64,000 nt of DNA, taken from NCBI GenBank assembly GCA_035559595.1, contig DATMBF010000048.1:62001-126000 (forward strand). The letters are read 5' to 3'. Shown here piece by piece: positions 52,153 through 59,856 of the stretch. The DNA is from DATMBF01 sp035559595. Lineage in GTDB: Bacteria; Bacteroidota; Ignavibacteria; UBA10030. The notes below the pieces were generated by a model. The model saw only the letters and a program-made list of their open reading frames with translations. It was not told where the DNA came from and did not search any database. The translations under genes were made by a program, and so were the position numbers. Positions within the stretch are counted from its first letter, which is position 1. The number at the start of each line of letters is the position of its first letter.

Positions 52153-53523
52153 TTAATCTCTTTCCGCGGCCGTTCTTGCATAGAACGGTAATCTGCCCAT
52201 CGCTTGATCAAGCTCGGCTGCGGCGACGAGGTAGTCATAGATTGCCTGCATTCGATTGATCTTGGCCTGATTCAGTGCCGATTGGGCATCATTGACTTCA
52301 AGTTGAGTGCCGGAGCCGTTTAAGAACCGCGACGTGGCAATCTTGTAGCCGCGCTCAGCTTGCTCAACGGTTTTTGCCTGAGCCTCAACACGCTGACGGG
52401 CTTGGCGAAGTTGAAGCGTTATCGAATGCACCAAGGTTCGGAGGTTCATTTCTAAATTGGCAACTTGCTCCTCGGTTTTCCTCACTTCAAGATCCGCTTG
52501 TTCCACCCTTGCATTTGTTTGGAATCCCTGAAAAAGGTTAATAGAGAGCGAAAGCCCAACAAGCGAGCTTCTCTTGAAATCTGCCGCCGAGATGTCCAGC
52601 GAGTTCTTGGCAAGCTGATACTGATAGGTTCCGAAAGCTGCCAACGTTGGCAAGTGATCTGACCAATAGACCCGCTTAAAGGCGCGGTTGACTTCGATCT
52701 GGTGACGCATAGCCGCGAGCGTTGGATTTGAGCTCAGAACTGCCTCTTCAGCGTGCTTCAAAACTTCCTCATCGATTGGCTCAAACGAGAGCTTTCCGCC
52801 GATGGTGAATCTCTCCGTTGCCTCAATCCCCATGGCGGCTTTGAGAGCATCGAGAGCAAGCGCGGAGTTGTTCTCCGCCTGAATGACCACGGGTCTCAGG
52901 TTCTCGACGCCCACACTTGATCGCAGAAGATCGTATTCCGAGACGATTCCCTGCTTTGCAAGTGACTGGACGTTGCGGAAGTTTTCCTCGGCATTCCTGA
53001 GATTAGCGCGCATCACCTCCGCCGCTTCGGCTGCAAGGAGGGCGGCGTAGAATGCCCTACGAACCCTTGTAACGGTTTCGATCTCTTTTGCCCGATACAT
53101 CTCTCGAGCTGCGTCGGAGTAAATCTTTGCTGCGCCGACGCCGGTAAAGACGGCCGAGTTAAAGAGAATCTGCCGCGCAGTGAATGTCATGTCAATTGAG
53201 TGATCCGAGCCGATACGTATCGGTACCGTGCGATTGCTGCCAGGGTTGCTGAAGTCCGGCAGGAAGAAGACCGGCTTTTCGATGGCCCGACTATAGCGAC
53301 CGGAGAAGTCGATTGCCGGCATCGCATAACCGTAGGCCTCACGCACACGAGCATCGGCGCGTTCGACTTCAAGTTTGGCAGTGACAAGGTCTTTGTTCTT
53401 TTGAAGAGCAATAGTCACTGCTTTTTCGAGTGTCAGCTCAGATGCAGGTGCATCCTGAGCCGTTGCAGTCAACACTGCCAAGCCGATGAAGAGAGCAACG
53501 AAGAGAAGTCGGGTAGTCGTCAT
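52153..53523 (-). CDS. TolC family outer-membrane efflux protein
   Basis: A 456-residue exported protein with signal peptide ~1-22 (LLFVALFIGLAVLTATAQ) and two OEP repeats of long helices (ASELTLEKAVTIALQKNKDL ... LRQARQRVEAQAKTVEQAER, AQSALNQAKINRMQAIYDYL). It forms the outer-membrane exit duct of the pump. ATG at 53523 begins the signal peptide; an upstream in-frame extension overlaps the regulator gene and is not used. It lies 17 bp after the TetR gene. Confidence 0.94.
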   Translation of the reverse strand: MTTTRLLFVALFIGLAVLTATAQDAPASELTLEKAVTIALQKNKDLVTAKLEVERADARVREAYGYAMPAIDFSGRYSRAIEKPVFFLPDFSNPGSNRTVPIRIGSDHSIDMTFTARQILFNSAVFTGVGAAKIYSDAAREMYRAKEIETVTRVRRAFYAALLAAEAAEVMRANLRNAEENFRNVQSLAKQGIVSEYDLLRSSVGVENLRPVVIQAENNSALALDALKAAMGIEATERFTIGGKLSFEPIDEEVLKHAEEAVLSSNPTLAAMRHQIEVNRAFKRVYWSDHLPTLAAFGTYQYQLAKNSLDISAADFKRSSLVGLSLSINLFQGFQTNARVEQADLEVRKTEEQVANLEMNLRTLVHSITLQLRQARQRVEAQAKTVEQAERGYKIATSRFLNGSGTQLEVNDAQSALNQAKINRMQAIYDYLVAAAELDQAMGRLPFYARTAAERD

Positions 53524-53540
53524 GGAATCGTTATACGATG

Positions 53541-54230
53541 TCAGGATTGTAGAGATTCGGATTGCAGAAGCATTTGGTACTCCCGCAATCCTTTCTGGGT
53601 TAAGATTGCCTCGAACATCAATCGTCTGGTCTTCAGCAACACATCCTCCAGATCGATTCCCATCATATTCTTCCATCGATCACACTCAGCATCGATGCGA
53701 TACATCAGGGATGTCGAGCTTGACCAGAGCATCACGGCGGCCTCAGGCGCTTTGAGTTCACTCTTGATCAATCCCCGATCGATCCCTTCCTGCAATAAAT
53801 CAATCACGGATTTCCAGACGCGTTGATTCGATTGACTGCAAAGCTCGTTCATTTCCGGAGTGACTTGAGTGTGAAACTGCGGATTCTCAAAAAAACGAAA
53901 CATCCGAAAATACTTTGTGTGCTTCTTGAAGAACTCCTGATAAGCCTCACCAAGCTTCACAAGTTTCAAAAGGACGGGCTCTGAACCAGCGACGATGGAT
54001 TCGAACATCTCGGCAAGAATATCCTTGCCGCGTAACATCACGGCGAGATAGAGATCTTCCTTACTTTTGTAATAGAGATAGATGGTTCCTTTGCTCAGTT
54101 CCGCGACTTCCGCAATTTCATCGACTGTTGCGGTCTGGAGTCCCTTCTCGAAGAAGACCTTCTGAGCGGCCGTGATGATCTCCTCTCGCCTGTGCTCTTT
54201 CTCTCTCTCTTTTCGTTCCTGAATTCCCAT
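53541..54230 (-). CDS. TetR/AcrR family transcriptional regulator of the efflux operon
   Basis: A 229-residue regulator. The N-terminal helix-turn-helix (residues ~20-60) is REEIITAAQKVFFEKGLQTA-TVDEIAEVAELSKGTIYLYY-KSKEDLY, classical TetR. The ligand domain follows and is family-divergent. The ATG at 54230 gives the expected short N-terminal arm; an in-frame TTG six codons upstream is possible. It is the first gene of the efflux operon, so it likely represses its own operon, and a TRACTKAC dyad lies 22 bp upstream of the start. The inducer is unknown. Confidence 0.93.
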   Translation of the reverse strand: MGIQERKEREKEHRREEIITAAQKVFFEKGLQTATVDEIAEVAELSKGTIYLYYKSKEDLYLAVMLRGKDILAEMFESIVAGSEPVLLKLVKLGEAYQEFFKKHTKYFRMFRFFENPQFHTQVTPEMNELCSQSNQRVWKSVIDLLQEGIDRGLIKSELKAPEAAVMLWSSSTSLMYRIDAECDRWKNMMGIDLEDVLLKTRRLMFEAILTQKGLREYQMLLQSESLQS

Positions 54231-54252
54231 AATTTGACTCCATTTCAATAAA

Positions 54253-54269
54253 TGACTTACGGTCAGTTA
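54253..54269. promoter_or_regulatory. Candidate TetR operator of the efflux operon
   Basis: TGACTTAC-G-GTCAGTTA. The two half-sites, read outward-in, are TGACTTAC and TAACTGAC, agreeing at six of eight positions (TRACTKAC). It lies 22 bp before the TetR start, where a self-repressor would bind. Confidence 0.5.
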
Positions 54270-54343
54270 CTACGCACAAGCATAGTGAAAGGTTGCATTG
54301 GTACCAAATTATTTCTTCTTAATTTGAAAAAACGTTGAATTTT

Positions 54344-54373
54344 GGCCGAAAAGAGGGGATGACTTCTTCGGCC
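54344..54373 (-). terminator. Possible terminator of the malic enzyme gene
   Basis: GGCCGAA (54344-54350) and TTCGGCC (54367-54373) pair perfectly around a 16-base loop, 12 bases after the malic enzyme stop. On the minus strand AAAATTC follows rather than a T-run, so termination is uncertain. Confidence 0.45.
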
Positions 54374-54385
54374 TTGGCTTAGCAA

Positions 54386-55681
54386 TTAGCCGACGGGCTT
54401 TAATCTGGAAACGTGCCTTAAGCGGGAAATGAGGATCGACTCATAAGCTGCCCAGTTCTTGATAGGCTTCTGAGCGACGCCGGAGCGTATGGCTGCTTTG
54501 GCAACCGCGGGGGCAACTCTCAGCAACGCCCGGTGGTCGAAGGGCTTGGGGATGATATACTCGCGACCGAATCCAAGTCTTGCTCCACCGTACGCTTTGC
54601 GAACTGAGGGCGGAACCGGCTCTTTCGTCAGGTCGGCGAGTGCCCGTGCCGCGGCGATGCGCATCTCCTCAGTAATTCGTGTTGCGCGAACGTCGAGCGC
54701 ACCCCGAAACACAAACGGAAAGCCAAGGACATTGTTCACTTGATTGGGATAATCCGATCGGCCGGTGGCCATGATCACGTCTCGACGAGCTGACAGGGCT
54801 TCTTCATAGCCGATTTCAGGATCGGGATTTGCCATTGCGAAGATGATTGGATTAGGCGCCATCGATTTCACCATCGCTTTCGAAACAACGCCTTTCGACG
54901 AGAGTCCCACAAAGACATCTGCGTCCTTCATTGCTTGCTCGAGTGTTCGCAGCGGTGTATCAACGGCAAAATACTCTTTATAGATATTCATCCCAAGCTC
55001 GCGACCCTTGTAGATCACTCCTTGCCGGTCGCAGACGATGATATTCTCATGCTTCACACCAAGAGCAACATACAGATGCGCGCACGCAATTGCGGCCGCC
55101 CCTGCTCCGTTGATTACGATACGGATGCTCGACATCTCTTTCTGAACTAATTCCAGGGCATTCATCAACGCTGCGCCGCTGATGATGGCTGTACCATGTT
55201 GATCGTCATGGAAGACCGGAATGCTCATCGCTTTCTGAAGATGATCTTCGATAACAAAGCAGTCGGGCGCTTTAATATCCTCAAGGTTGATGCCGCCGAA
55301 GGTCGGTTCAAGGTTCTTCACGACATCGATAAACTCAAGGGCATCCTGTGTCTTCACTTCGATATCGAACGCGTCGATATCGGCAAACTTCTTAAAGAGG
55401 ATTGCTTTTCCCTCCATCACTGGCTTTCCGGCGAGCGGACCGATGTTGCCGAGGCCAAGGACGGCGGTACCATTAGTTATGACAGCAACGAGGTTTCCGC
55501 GTGCAGTATAGTGGTAGGCTTCTTCTGGATCTTCGGCTATGCGCTTGCAGGGTTCCGCGACGCCGGGTGTGTAGGCGAGGGAGAGGTCGTGCTGGTTCGT
55601 AAAGCGCTTTGTCGGTACGATCTCGATCTTCCCCTTGCGCCCAGTGCTGTGGTATGCAAGGGCTCTTTTTGAGGTGGACAT
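54386..55681 (-). CDS. Malic enzyme (NAD(P)-dependent, oxaloacetate-decarboxylating), short form
   Basis: A 431-residue malic enzyme converting malate to pyruvate and CO2 with NAD(P)H production. Visible landmarks: SLAYTPGVAEPCK, VITNGTAVLGLGNIGPLAG, GINLEDIKAPDCFVIE (metal-binding acids), VFHDDQHGTAI and the Rossmann motif INGAGAAAIAC. It lacks the phosphotransacetylase-like C-terminal domain of MaeB, so is the short bacterial type. Cofactor preference is not certain. It lies 49 bp after pntB on the same strand, suggesting that malate-derived reducing equivalents and the transhydrogenase are used together for NADPH. GAGGAG precedes the ATG. Confidence 0.95.
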   Translation of the reverse strand: MSTSKRALAYHSTGRKGKIEIVPTKRFTNQHDLSLAYTPGVAEPCKRIAEDPEEAYHYTARGNLVAVITNGTAVLGLGNIGPLAGKPVMEGKAILFKKFADIDAFDIEVKTQDALEFIDVVKNLEPTFGGINLEDIKAPDCFVIEDHLQKAMSIPVFHDDQHGTAIISGAALMNALELVQKEMSSIRIVINGAGAAAIACAHLYVALGVKHENIIVCDRQGVIYKGRELGMNIYKEYFAVDTPLRTLEQAMKDADVFVGLSSKGVVSKAMVKSMAPNPIIFAMANPDPEIGYEEALSARRDVIMATGRSDYPNQVNNVLGFPFVFRGALDVRATRITEEMRIAAARALADLTKEPVPPSVRKAYGGARLGFGREYIIPKPFDHRALLRVAPAVAKAAIRSGVAQKPIKNWAAYESILISRLRHVSRLKPVG

Positions 55682-55730
55682 GGTGTTCTCCTCATGAGGG
55701 TATTCCGTCGAATGTTGAGAACACTCGCGG

Positions 55731-57110
55731 CTACTTCTTCAGGAGCTGGACAAGGGTCGTGAGCGTCTTTTTGGCGTCCCCAAAGACCATCATGGTCTTT
55801 TTGTCGTAGAAGAGCTCGTTGTCTTCTCCCGCAAAACCGGGATTCAAGCTGCGCTTGAGAACTACTGTTGTGCGTGCTTTGTCGGCGTTAAGGATGGGCA
55901 TGCCGTAGAGCGGACTTGTTTTCTTGTATCGGGCTGCAGGGTTCACGACATCGTTTGCGCCGACAACGAGCGCGACATCGGTATTCTGAAAATCATCGTT
56001 GATCTGCTCCATTTCCATCAGGATATCGTATGGCGCGTTGGCTTCCGCAAGGAGCACATTCATATGGCCCGGCATTCGGCCGGCAACGGGATGAATCGCA
56101 TACCGCACCATTTTTCCCTGCTGAGTAAGAATGTTGACAATTTCCTGGAGAACATGCTGCGCCTGAGCCACGGCAAGCCCATATCCCGGGATGATGATGA
56201 TTGATTGGGCATTCTCGAGGATAAACGCAAGGTCTTCAGGGGTATATCGAACGACTGTTCGTTGCGTGGCCTCCTCGCTCGTTGCCTCGTAATCCGTACC
56301 AACGCCCGCAAACAACACATTAGCGAGAGAGCGGTTCATCGCCTTGCACATAATGTTTGTCAAGATGATACCCGAGGCGCCCACCAGCGTTCCACTCACG
56401 ATCAGAACGTTGTTGGCAAGCACAAACCCTGTTGCCGCCGCTGCCATGCCGGAGTAAGAATTAAGGAGCGATATTACCACGGGCATATCGGCTCCACCGA
56501 TGGGAATGACGCTGGTGACGCCAAGAATGGATGAGAGAAGAATGATGATTGGCAGGAGTGTCCATACCGACGGGTCGTAGACAAACCAGGCACCGAGCGC
56601 AAGAGAGGCAATCAGCATCGCAGCGTTGATTTGCTTTTGAAATGAATACAGAACCGGAGCGCTTTTCATGATTCCCTGAAGTTTGGCGAAGGCAACAAGA
56701 CTTCCGGTGAACGTGACGGCGCCGATTAGCAGGCTTAAGACAAGAGCGCTGAGGCCGTCACTCGAAAACTGCGCGGCTCCTTCAGAAAATCGCAGATACT
56801 CTGCATAGGCAACCAACGTTGAGGCGCCTCCGCCGAAACCGTTCAACAATCCCACCATCTGTGGCATAGCGGTCATTTGAACCTTCTTTGCCATCACGGT
56901 GCCGATCGCGGAGCCGACAACAAGTCCGATAAAGATATACTGATAATCCAGAATCTTCTTATCCGTCAACGTAACAACGACGGCGATAAGCATACCAAGA
57001 GCGCCGAGGAAATTTCCACGTCGGGCCGTTTTTGGAGAACTCAGAAGTTTGAGTCCAAGAATGAACAGTACCGCTGCAAGCAAGTAGGCAAGAGAGGCAA
57101 TCACATTCAT
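55731..57110 (-). CDS. pntB: NAD(P) transhydrogenase subunit beta
   Basis: A 459-residue protein. The N-terminal ~260 residues are the membrane domain (about nine helices, with GLLNGFGGGASTLVAYAEYL). The C-terminal third is the NADP(H)-binding domain III (IIIPGYGLAVAQAQ, VVGANDVVNPAAR, GFAGEDNELFYDKKTMM). With PntA1/A2 it couples hydride transfer from NADH to NADP+ with proton movement, making NADPH. It is 11 bp after the small subunit. The start codon lacks a clear ribosome site and may rely on coupling. Confidence 0.97.
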   Translation of the reverse strand: MNVIASLAYLLAAVLFILGLKLLSSPKTARRGNFLGALGMLIAVVVTLTDKKILDYQYIFIGLVVGSAIGTVMAKKVQMTAMPQMVGLLNGFGGGASTLVAYAEYLRFSEGAAQFSSDGLSALVLSLLIGAVTFTGSLVAFAKLQGIMKSAPVLYSFQKQINAAMLIASLALGAWFVYDPSVWTLLPIIILLSSILGVTSVIPIGGADMPVVISLLNSYSGMAAAATGFVLANNVLIVSGTLVGASGIILTNIMCKAMNRSLANVLFAGVGTDYEATSEEATQRTVVRYTPEDLAFILENAQSIIIIPGYGLAVAQAQHVLQEIVNILTQQGKMVRYAIHPVAGRMPGHMNVLLAEANAPYDILMEMEQINDDFQNTDVALVVGANDVVNPAARYKKTSPLYGMPILNADKARTTVVLKRSLNPGFAGEDNELFYDKKTMMVFGDAKKTLTTLVQLLKK

Positions 57111-57121
57111 AAGGAGAGTCC

Positions 57122-57430
57122 CTAGTGTTTCTCTTCAGAGGTTTGACGCTGGCCTTGTTTGAACATTCCCAGCATCCTATCGGTAACGAGAAAACCGCCG
57201 ACGACATTAATGGTTGCCAGGATAACGGCAAAGAGGCCGAGGAGCACACTCAATCCTCCGTGTCCTTCCCCAGCAGCGATCAACGATCCGACAAGTGTAA
57301 TGCCGGAAATGGCATTGGACCCCGACATGAGGGGTGTATGGAGAAGTGGGGGGACTTTGCTGATGACTTCGAATCCGACAAAGATGGAGAGGACAAAGAC
57401 ATAAATGGAGACAATCAACACATCGGTCAT
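57122..57430 (-). CDS. pntAB: NAD(P) transhydrogenase subunit alpha, part 2 (membrane part)
   Basis: A 102-residue membrane protein with three helices (ADVLIVSIYVFVLSIFVGFE, GSLIAAGEGHGGLSVLLGLF and FAVILATINVVGGFLVTDRM) including the family core PLMSGSNAISGITLVG. It is the C-terminal membrane part of PntA, encoded separately as in Rhodospirillum-type three-subunit enzymes. Its ATG overlaps the stop of part 1 (ATGA). The C-terminal tail QGQRTSEEKH is soluble. Confidence 0.96.
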   Translation of the reverse strand: MTDVLIVSIYVFVLSIFVGFEVISKVPPLLHTPLMSGSNAISGITLVGSLIAAGEGHGGLSVLLGLFAVILATINVVGGFLVTDRMLGMFKQGQRQTSEEKH

Positions 57431-58566
57431 GATCGGGCTCCTTCCATAGCATTCTTAACGATATCGTTTACGATCAAACCGTTTCTCGTAATGCAGGCTC
57501 CTTTAATGATCTCATCATCAAAGTTTGGTGTCGAATCGGCTTTGGGATAGATGAGTTTGAGGAAGTTCAATGTATTTCGTGCGTACATCTGGCTTGCGTC
57601 AACAGGAACAGTGGCGGCGAGGTTCACCGCGCCAATGATGGTCACGCCGTTGACCTCAATGGTTTGGTTGGCCTTCGTAAGCTCACAGTTGCCTCCTTGT
57701 TCGGCTGCCAGATCAACAATGACCGAGCCCGGACGAAGGAGCTTGACCATATCGGCTGTAATCAGTATAGGCGCTCGTTTTCCAAAGACCTGGGCGGTGC
57801 TAATCACCGCATCGACTTTGGGCAGCCGCGAGGCGATGGCCTCCATTTCTTTCTTCATGAATTCCGGCGACAATTCTTTTGCATATCCACCTTCCGTTTC
57901 GACATCCTCCGGCAACTCCATTTCGATAAATGCTGCGCCAAGACTTTTCACTTGCTCTCGAACAGCAGGTCGAGGATCGAACGCCTCGACTTTAGCCCCC
58001 AGCCGCTTCGCCGTAGCAATGGCTTGAAGTCCGGCAACCCCGGCACCCAACACAAGAACGGTTGCTGGTGGGACGGTCCCCGCGGCTGTCATGAGCAAAG
58101 GGAACATTTTTGGCAGCCGATCTGCTGCGATGAGAACCGCTTTGTATCCGGCCACCGTTGCCATCGAGCTCAGGACGTCCATCGATTGGGCGCGAGTGAT
58201 GCGCGGGATGAACTCCATGGAAAATCCTGTGATTCTCCTAACAGTAAACACCTTGATAATATCGATGTTCGCAAGCGGTGCCAGTAATCCAATGTAGGTG
58301 GACTCTGTCGGGAAGGATTCGGATTCTTGTTTACTGGGGGGTTGGACTTTCAGGATGAGGTTCGAGTTTTGGTAGATCTCCGCAGCGGATTGGGCGAGTT
58401 TTGCTCCCGCGGCTTCGTACTCGGCATCTGCAAAGGAGGCGCGCGATCCTGCCGTCCGCTCGATCGTGACGGTATGTCCATCGCGGACAAGTTGCGCTAC
58501 CAGAGATGGTACGAGAGCGACGCGTGTTTCACCGGCTGCGGTTTCTTTCGGTATACCGATCTTCAA
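57427..58566 (-). CDS. pntAA: NAD(P) transhydrogenase subunit alpha, part 1 (soluble NAD-binding)
   Basis: A 379-residue alanine-dehydrogenase-like, NAD(H)-binding domain I. It has MKIGIPKETAAGETRVALVP, the RQD-region counterpart RITRAQSMDVLSS and the Rossmann motif VLVLGAGVAGLQAIATAKRLGA. The start is TTG with GAGGAG 8 bases upstream; no ATG fits. It heads the pntAA-pntAB-pntB-maeB operon. Upstream is a 412-bp gap with a terminator that belongs to some other, plus-strand transcript. Confidence 0.96.
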   Translation of the reverse strand: MKIGIPKETAAGETRVALVPSLVAQLVRDGHTVTIERTAGSRASFADAEYEAAGAKLAQSAAEIYQNSNLILKVQPPSKQESESFPTESTYIGLLAPLANIDIIKVFTVRRITGFSMEFIPRITRAQSMDVLSSMATVAGYKAVLIAADRLPKMFPLLMTAAGTVPPATVLVLGAGVAGLQAIATAKRLGAKVEAFDPRPAVREQVKSLGAAFIEMELPEDVETEGGYAKELSPEFMKKEMEAIASRLPKVDAVISTAQVFGKRAPILITADMVKLLRPGSVIVDLAAEQGGNCELTKANQTIEVNGVTIIGAVNLAATVPVDASQMYARNTLNFLKLIYPKADSTPNFDDEIIKGACITRNGLIVNDIVKNAMEGARS

Positions 58567-58978
58567 GGGATACTCCTCAAATAGGGGTTCAACGATTTGT
58601 CTTTTTCATGACGAGATAATTAGGAGGCTTGAGAAGCGGGCAGGGAGAATCGTCCGCGAGACAATATGGGGAATAGTGTTTTGAATAGCAATGCGATTTC
58701 AGTTTGCGAAAGGCCGATTCTCTTTCGGGGAACCGCGCTTGCCTTTCGAGGCAAGTTTCAATATCTTTGATTCGGATAATGGAAAAGCCTGTCAAGAATC
58801 GGACAGGCTTTTTGTATCTGGTGTGGCGGCGAAGCTGAGGTTGTGCTTTAAAGTTCCACGGTATCGTTCATTAGTCCTTCCCGCAAGGGGAGGTTGCGTG
58901 GCGTGGAAGCTTCGATAACCGGTTGTGAGAACGCTGGGGGCCGAATTCGGTAGCCGGCGCTTTTACCATTTCGTTCAC
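58567..58978. other. Intergenic region with hairpins between pntAA and tRNA-His
   Basis: No gene is evident. CTTGCC-TTTCGA-GGCAAG (58738-58755) is a perfect 6-bp stem, 27 bases before a strong terminator (58783-58813). Both point to a short plus-strand RNA. The pntAA promoter should also lie here on the minus strand. Confidence 0.5.
58783..58813 (+). terminator. Strong intrinsic terminator without an obvious upstream gene
   Basis: AAAAGCCTGTC (58783-58793) and GACAGGCTTTT, then T (58802-58813) form an 11-bp perfect stem with an 8-base loop and a five-T tail on the plus strand. No plus-strand gene precedes it in the window; the last genes to its left are on the minus strand. Confidence 0.85.
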
Positions 58979-59053
58979 GGTGACCATAGTTCAGTCGGTT
59001 AGAACGCCAGGTTGTGGCCCTGGAGGTCGTGGGTTCGAATCCCACTGGTCACC
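58979..59053 (+). tRNA. tRNA-His (anticodon GTG)
   Basis: Acceptor GTGACCA/TGGTCAC with the diagnostic extra 5' G (G-1 at 58979) facing discriminator C73 (59053). Anticodon stem CCAGG/CCTGG with loop TTGTGGC (anticodon GTG); T-loop TTCGAAT. CCA is not encoded. Confidence 0.97.
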
Positions 59054-59063
59054 CAAAGAGTAA

Positions 59064-59113
59064 TTGGAAAGTTAGAAAATGGGAAATTGGGAAAATGGGA
59101 AATTGGAAAGTGG
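59064..59113. repeat. GGGAAATTGG-type direct repeat, left flank of the four-helix-bundle gene
   Basis: Starting 11 bases after tRNA-His, the sequence iterates a ~10-17-base unit: TTGGAAAGTTAGAAAATGGG, AAATTGGGAAAATGGG, AAATTGGAAAGTGG. A similar motif (GTTAGAAAATG-like) appears in inverted orientation at 59531-59594. Confidence 0.85.
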
Positions 59114-59150
59114 GGGGTGGGCAATCATTTCACATCAATCTGGGGGGTAT

Positions 59151-59507
59151 ATGCCTACATACGAACACCTCAAAGAGCGAACGAAGCGGTTCGCGATTGC
59201 TGTTATCAGAGTTGTTCAGTCGATGTCGAGAAATTGGATCTTTGAGATTCTGGCAAAGCAGCTTGTGCGATCGGCCACATCGGTGGGAGCAAATTATCGG
59301 GGGGCCTGTAGAGCAAGATCAAAGGCTGATTTCATCTCGAAAATCAGCATTGTCGAAGAAGAATCGGACGAAGTGCAGTACTGGCTCGAGCTTCTCGAAG
59401 CACTTGGAGGTCTGCCACAGGAGAAAGTCCTTCCTCTTCACCAGGAAGCACAAGAGCTGACAGCAATCTTTACAGCGTCTCGAAAGACAGCAAAGAGTAG
59501 GAAATAG
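59151..59507 (+). CDS. Four-helix-bundle protein (23S rRNA IVS / S23-type family)
   Basis: A 118-residue helical protein with the family pattern ELTKRF-like TKRFAIAVIRVVQSM, then AKQLVRSATSVGANYRGACR and a C-terminal helical pair SDEVQYWLELLEAL. This family was first seen in intervening sequences of 23S rRNA genes and relates to the Avd accessory protein of diversity-generating retroelements. ATG at 59151 has a G-rich leader; earlier in-frame codons only translate the repeats. Here it sits alone between two tRNA genes, bracketed by inverted repeats, and not in an rRNA or a retroelement. Confidence 0.92.
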   Translation: MPTYEHLKERTKRFAIAVIRVVQSMSRNWIFEILAKQLVRSATSVGANYRGACRARSKADFISKISIVEEESDEVQYWLELLEALGGLPQEKVLPLHQEAQELTAIFTASRKTAKSRK

Positions 59508-59530
59508 AGGCACTTTCAATCACTTTTATT

Positions 59531-59594
59531 TCCCAGCTTCACATTTTTCTAACTTGACATTTTCTAACTTCACACTCTCTAACTTTCCCACTTC
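59531..59594. repeat. Inverted counterpart of the GGGAAATTGG repeat, right flank
   Basis: Read on the minus strand: GTGGGAAAGTTAGAGAGTGT, GAAGTTAGAAAATGTCAAG, TTAGAAAAATGTGAAGCTGG, i.e. a (A)GTTAGAAAATGTGA unit repeated four times with drift. It ends 6 bases before tRNA-Glu. Confidence 0.85.
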
Positions 59595-59600
59595 CTCCCC

Positions 59601-59673
59601 GCCCCCATCGTCTAGAGGCCTAGGACACGAGCTTTTCAAGCTTGGAACACGAGTTCGAATCTCGTTGGGGGCA
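59601..59673 (+). tRNA. tRNA-Glu (anticodon TTC)
   Basis: Acceptor GCCCCCA/TGGGGGC, D-arm GTCT...GGAC, anticodon stem CGAGC/GCTTG with loop TTTTCAA (anticodon TTC), T-stem ACGAG/CTCGT around TTCGAAT. Discriminator A at 59673; CCA not encoded. Confidence 0.96.
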
Positions 59674-59856
59674 CAAAACAAGGGAGTCCGGTCTATAACG
59701 GCAATGTGGTATCTCACGGTGCAAGAGTTCATCAACCGCTGGCCGTTTGAAGGTGCTCCATTCAAAGACGTGGCAGAGATTGCAGTAAAATTGAAAAAAT
59801 AAAGCGCGAATAGATGAGCATCCAGGCTTTCGGCGGAAAGACGAACTCGCTTTGTG

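Noticed and set aside
58848..59045. Minus-strand frame beginning MGFEPTTSRATTWRSNRLNY
   Set aside because: This is the well-known spurious reading of the antisense of a tRNA gene (tRNA-His here).
59151..59507. Diversity-generating retroelement
   Set aside because: The four-helix-bundle protein resembles Avd, but there is no reverse transcriptase, template repeat or variable repeat nearby.
59704..59802. 32-codon frame directly after tRNA-Glu (MWYLTVQEFINRW...)
   Set aside because: It looks protein-like, but has no ribosome site, no homology I recognise, and is very short; it may be a gene fragment.
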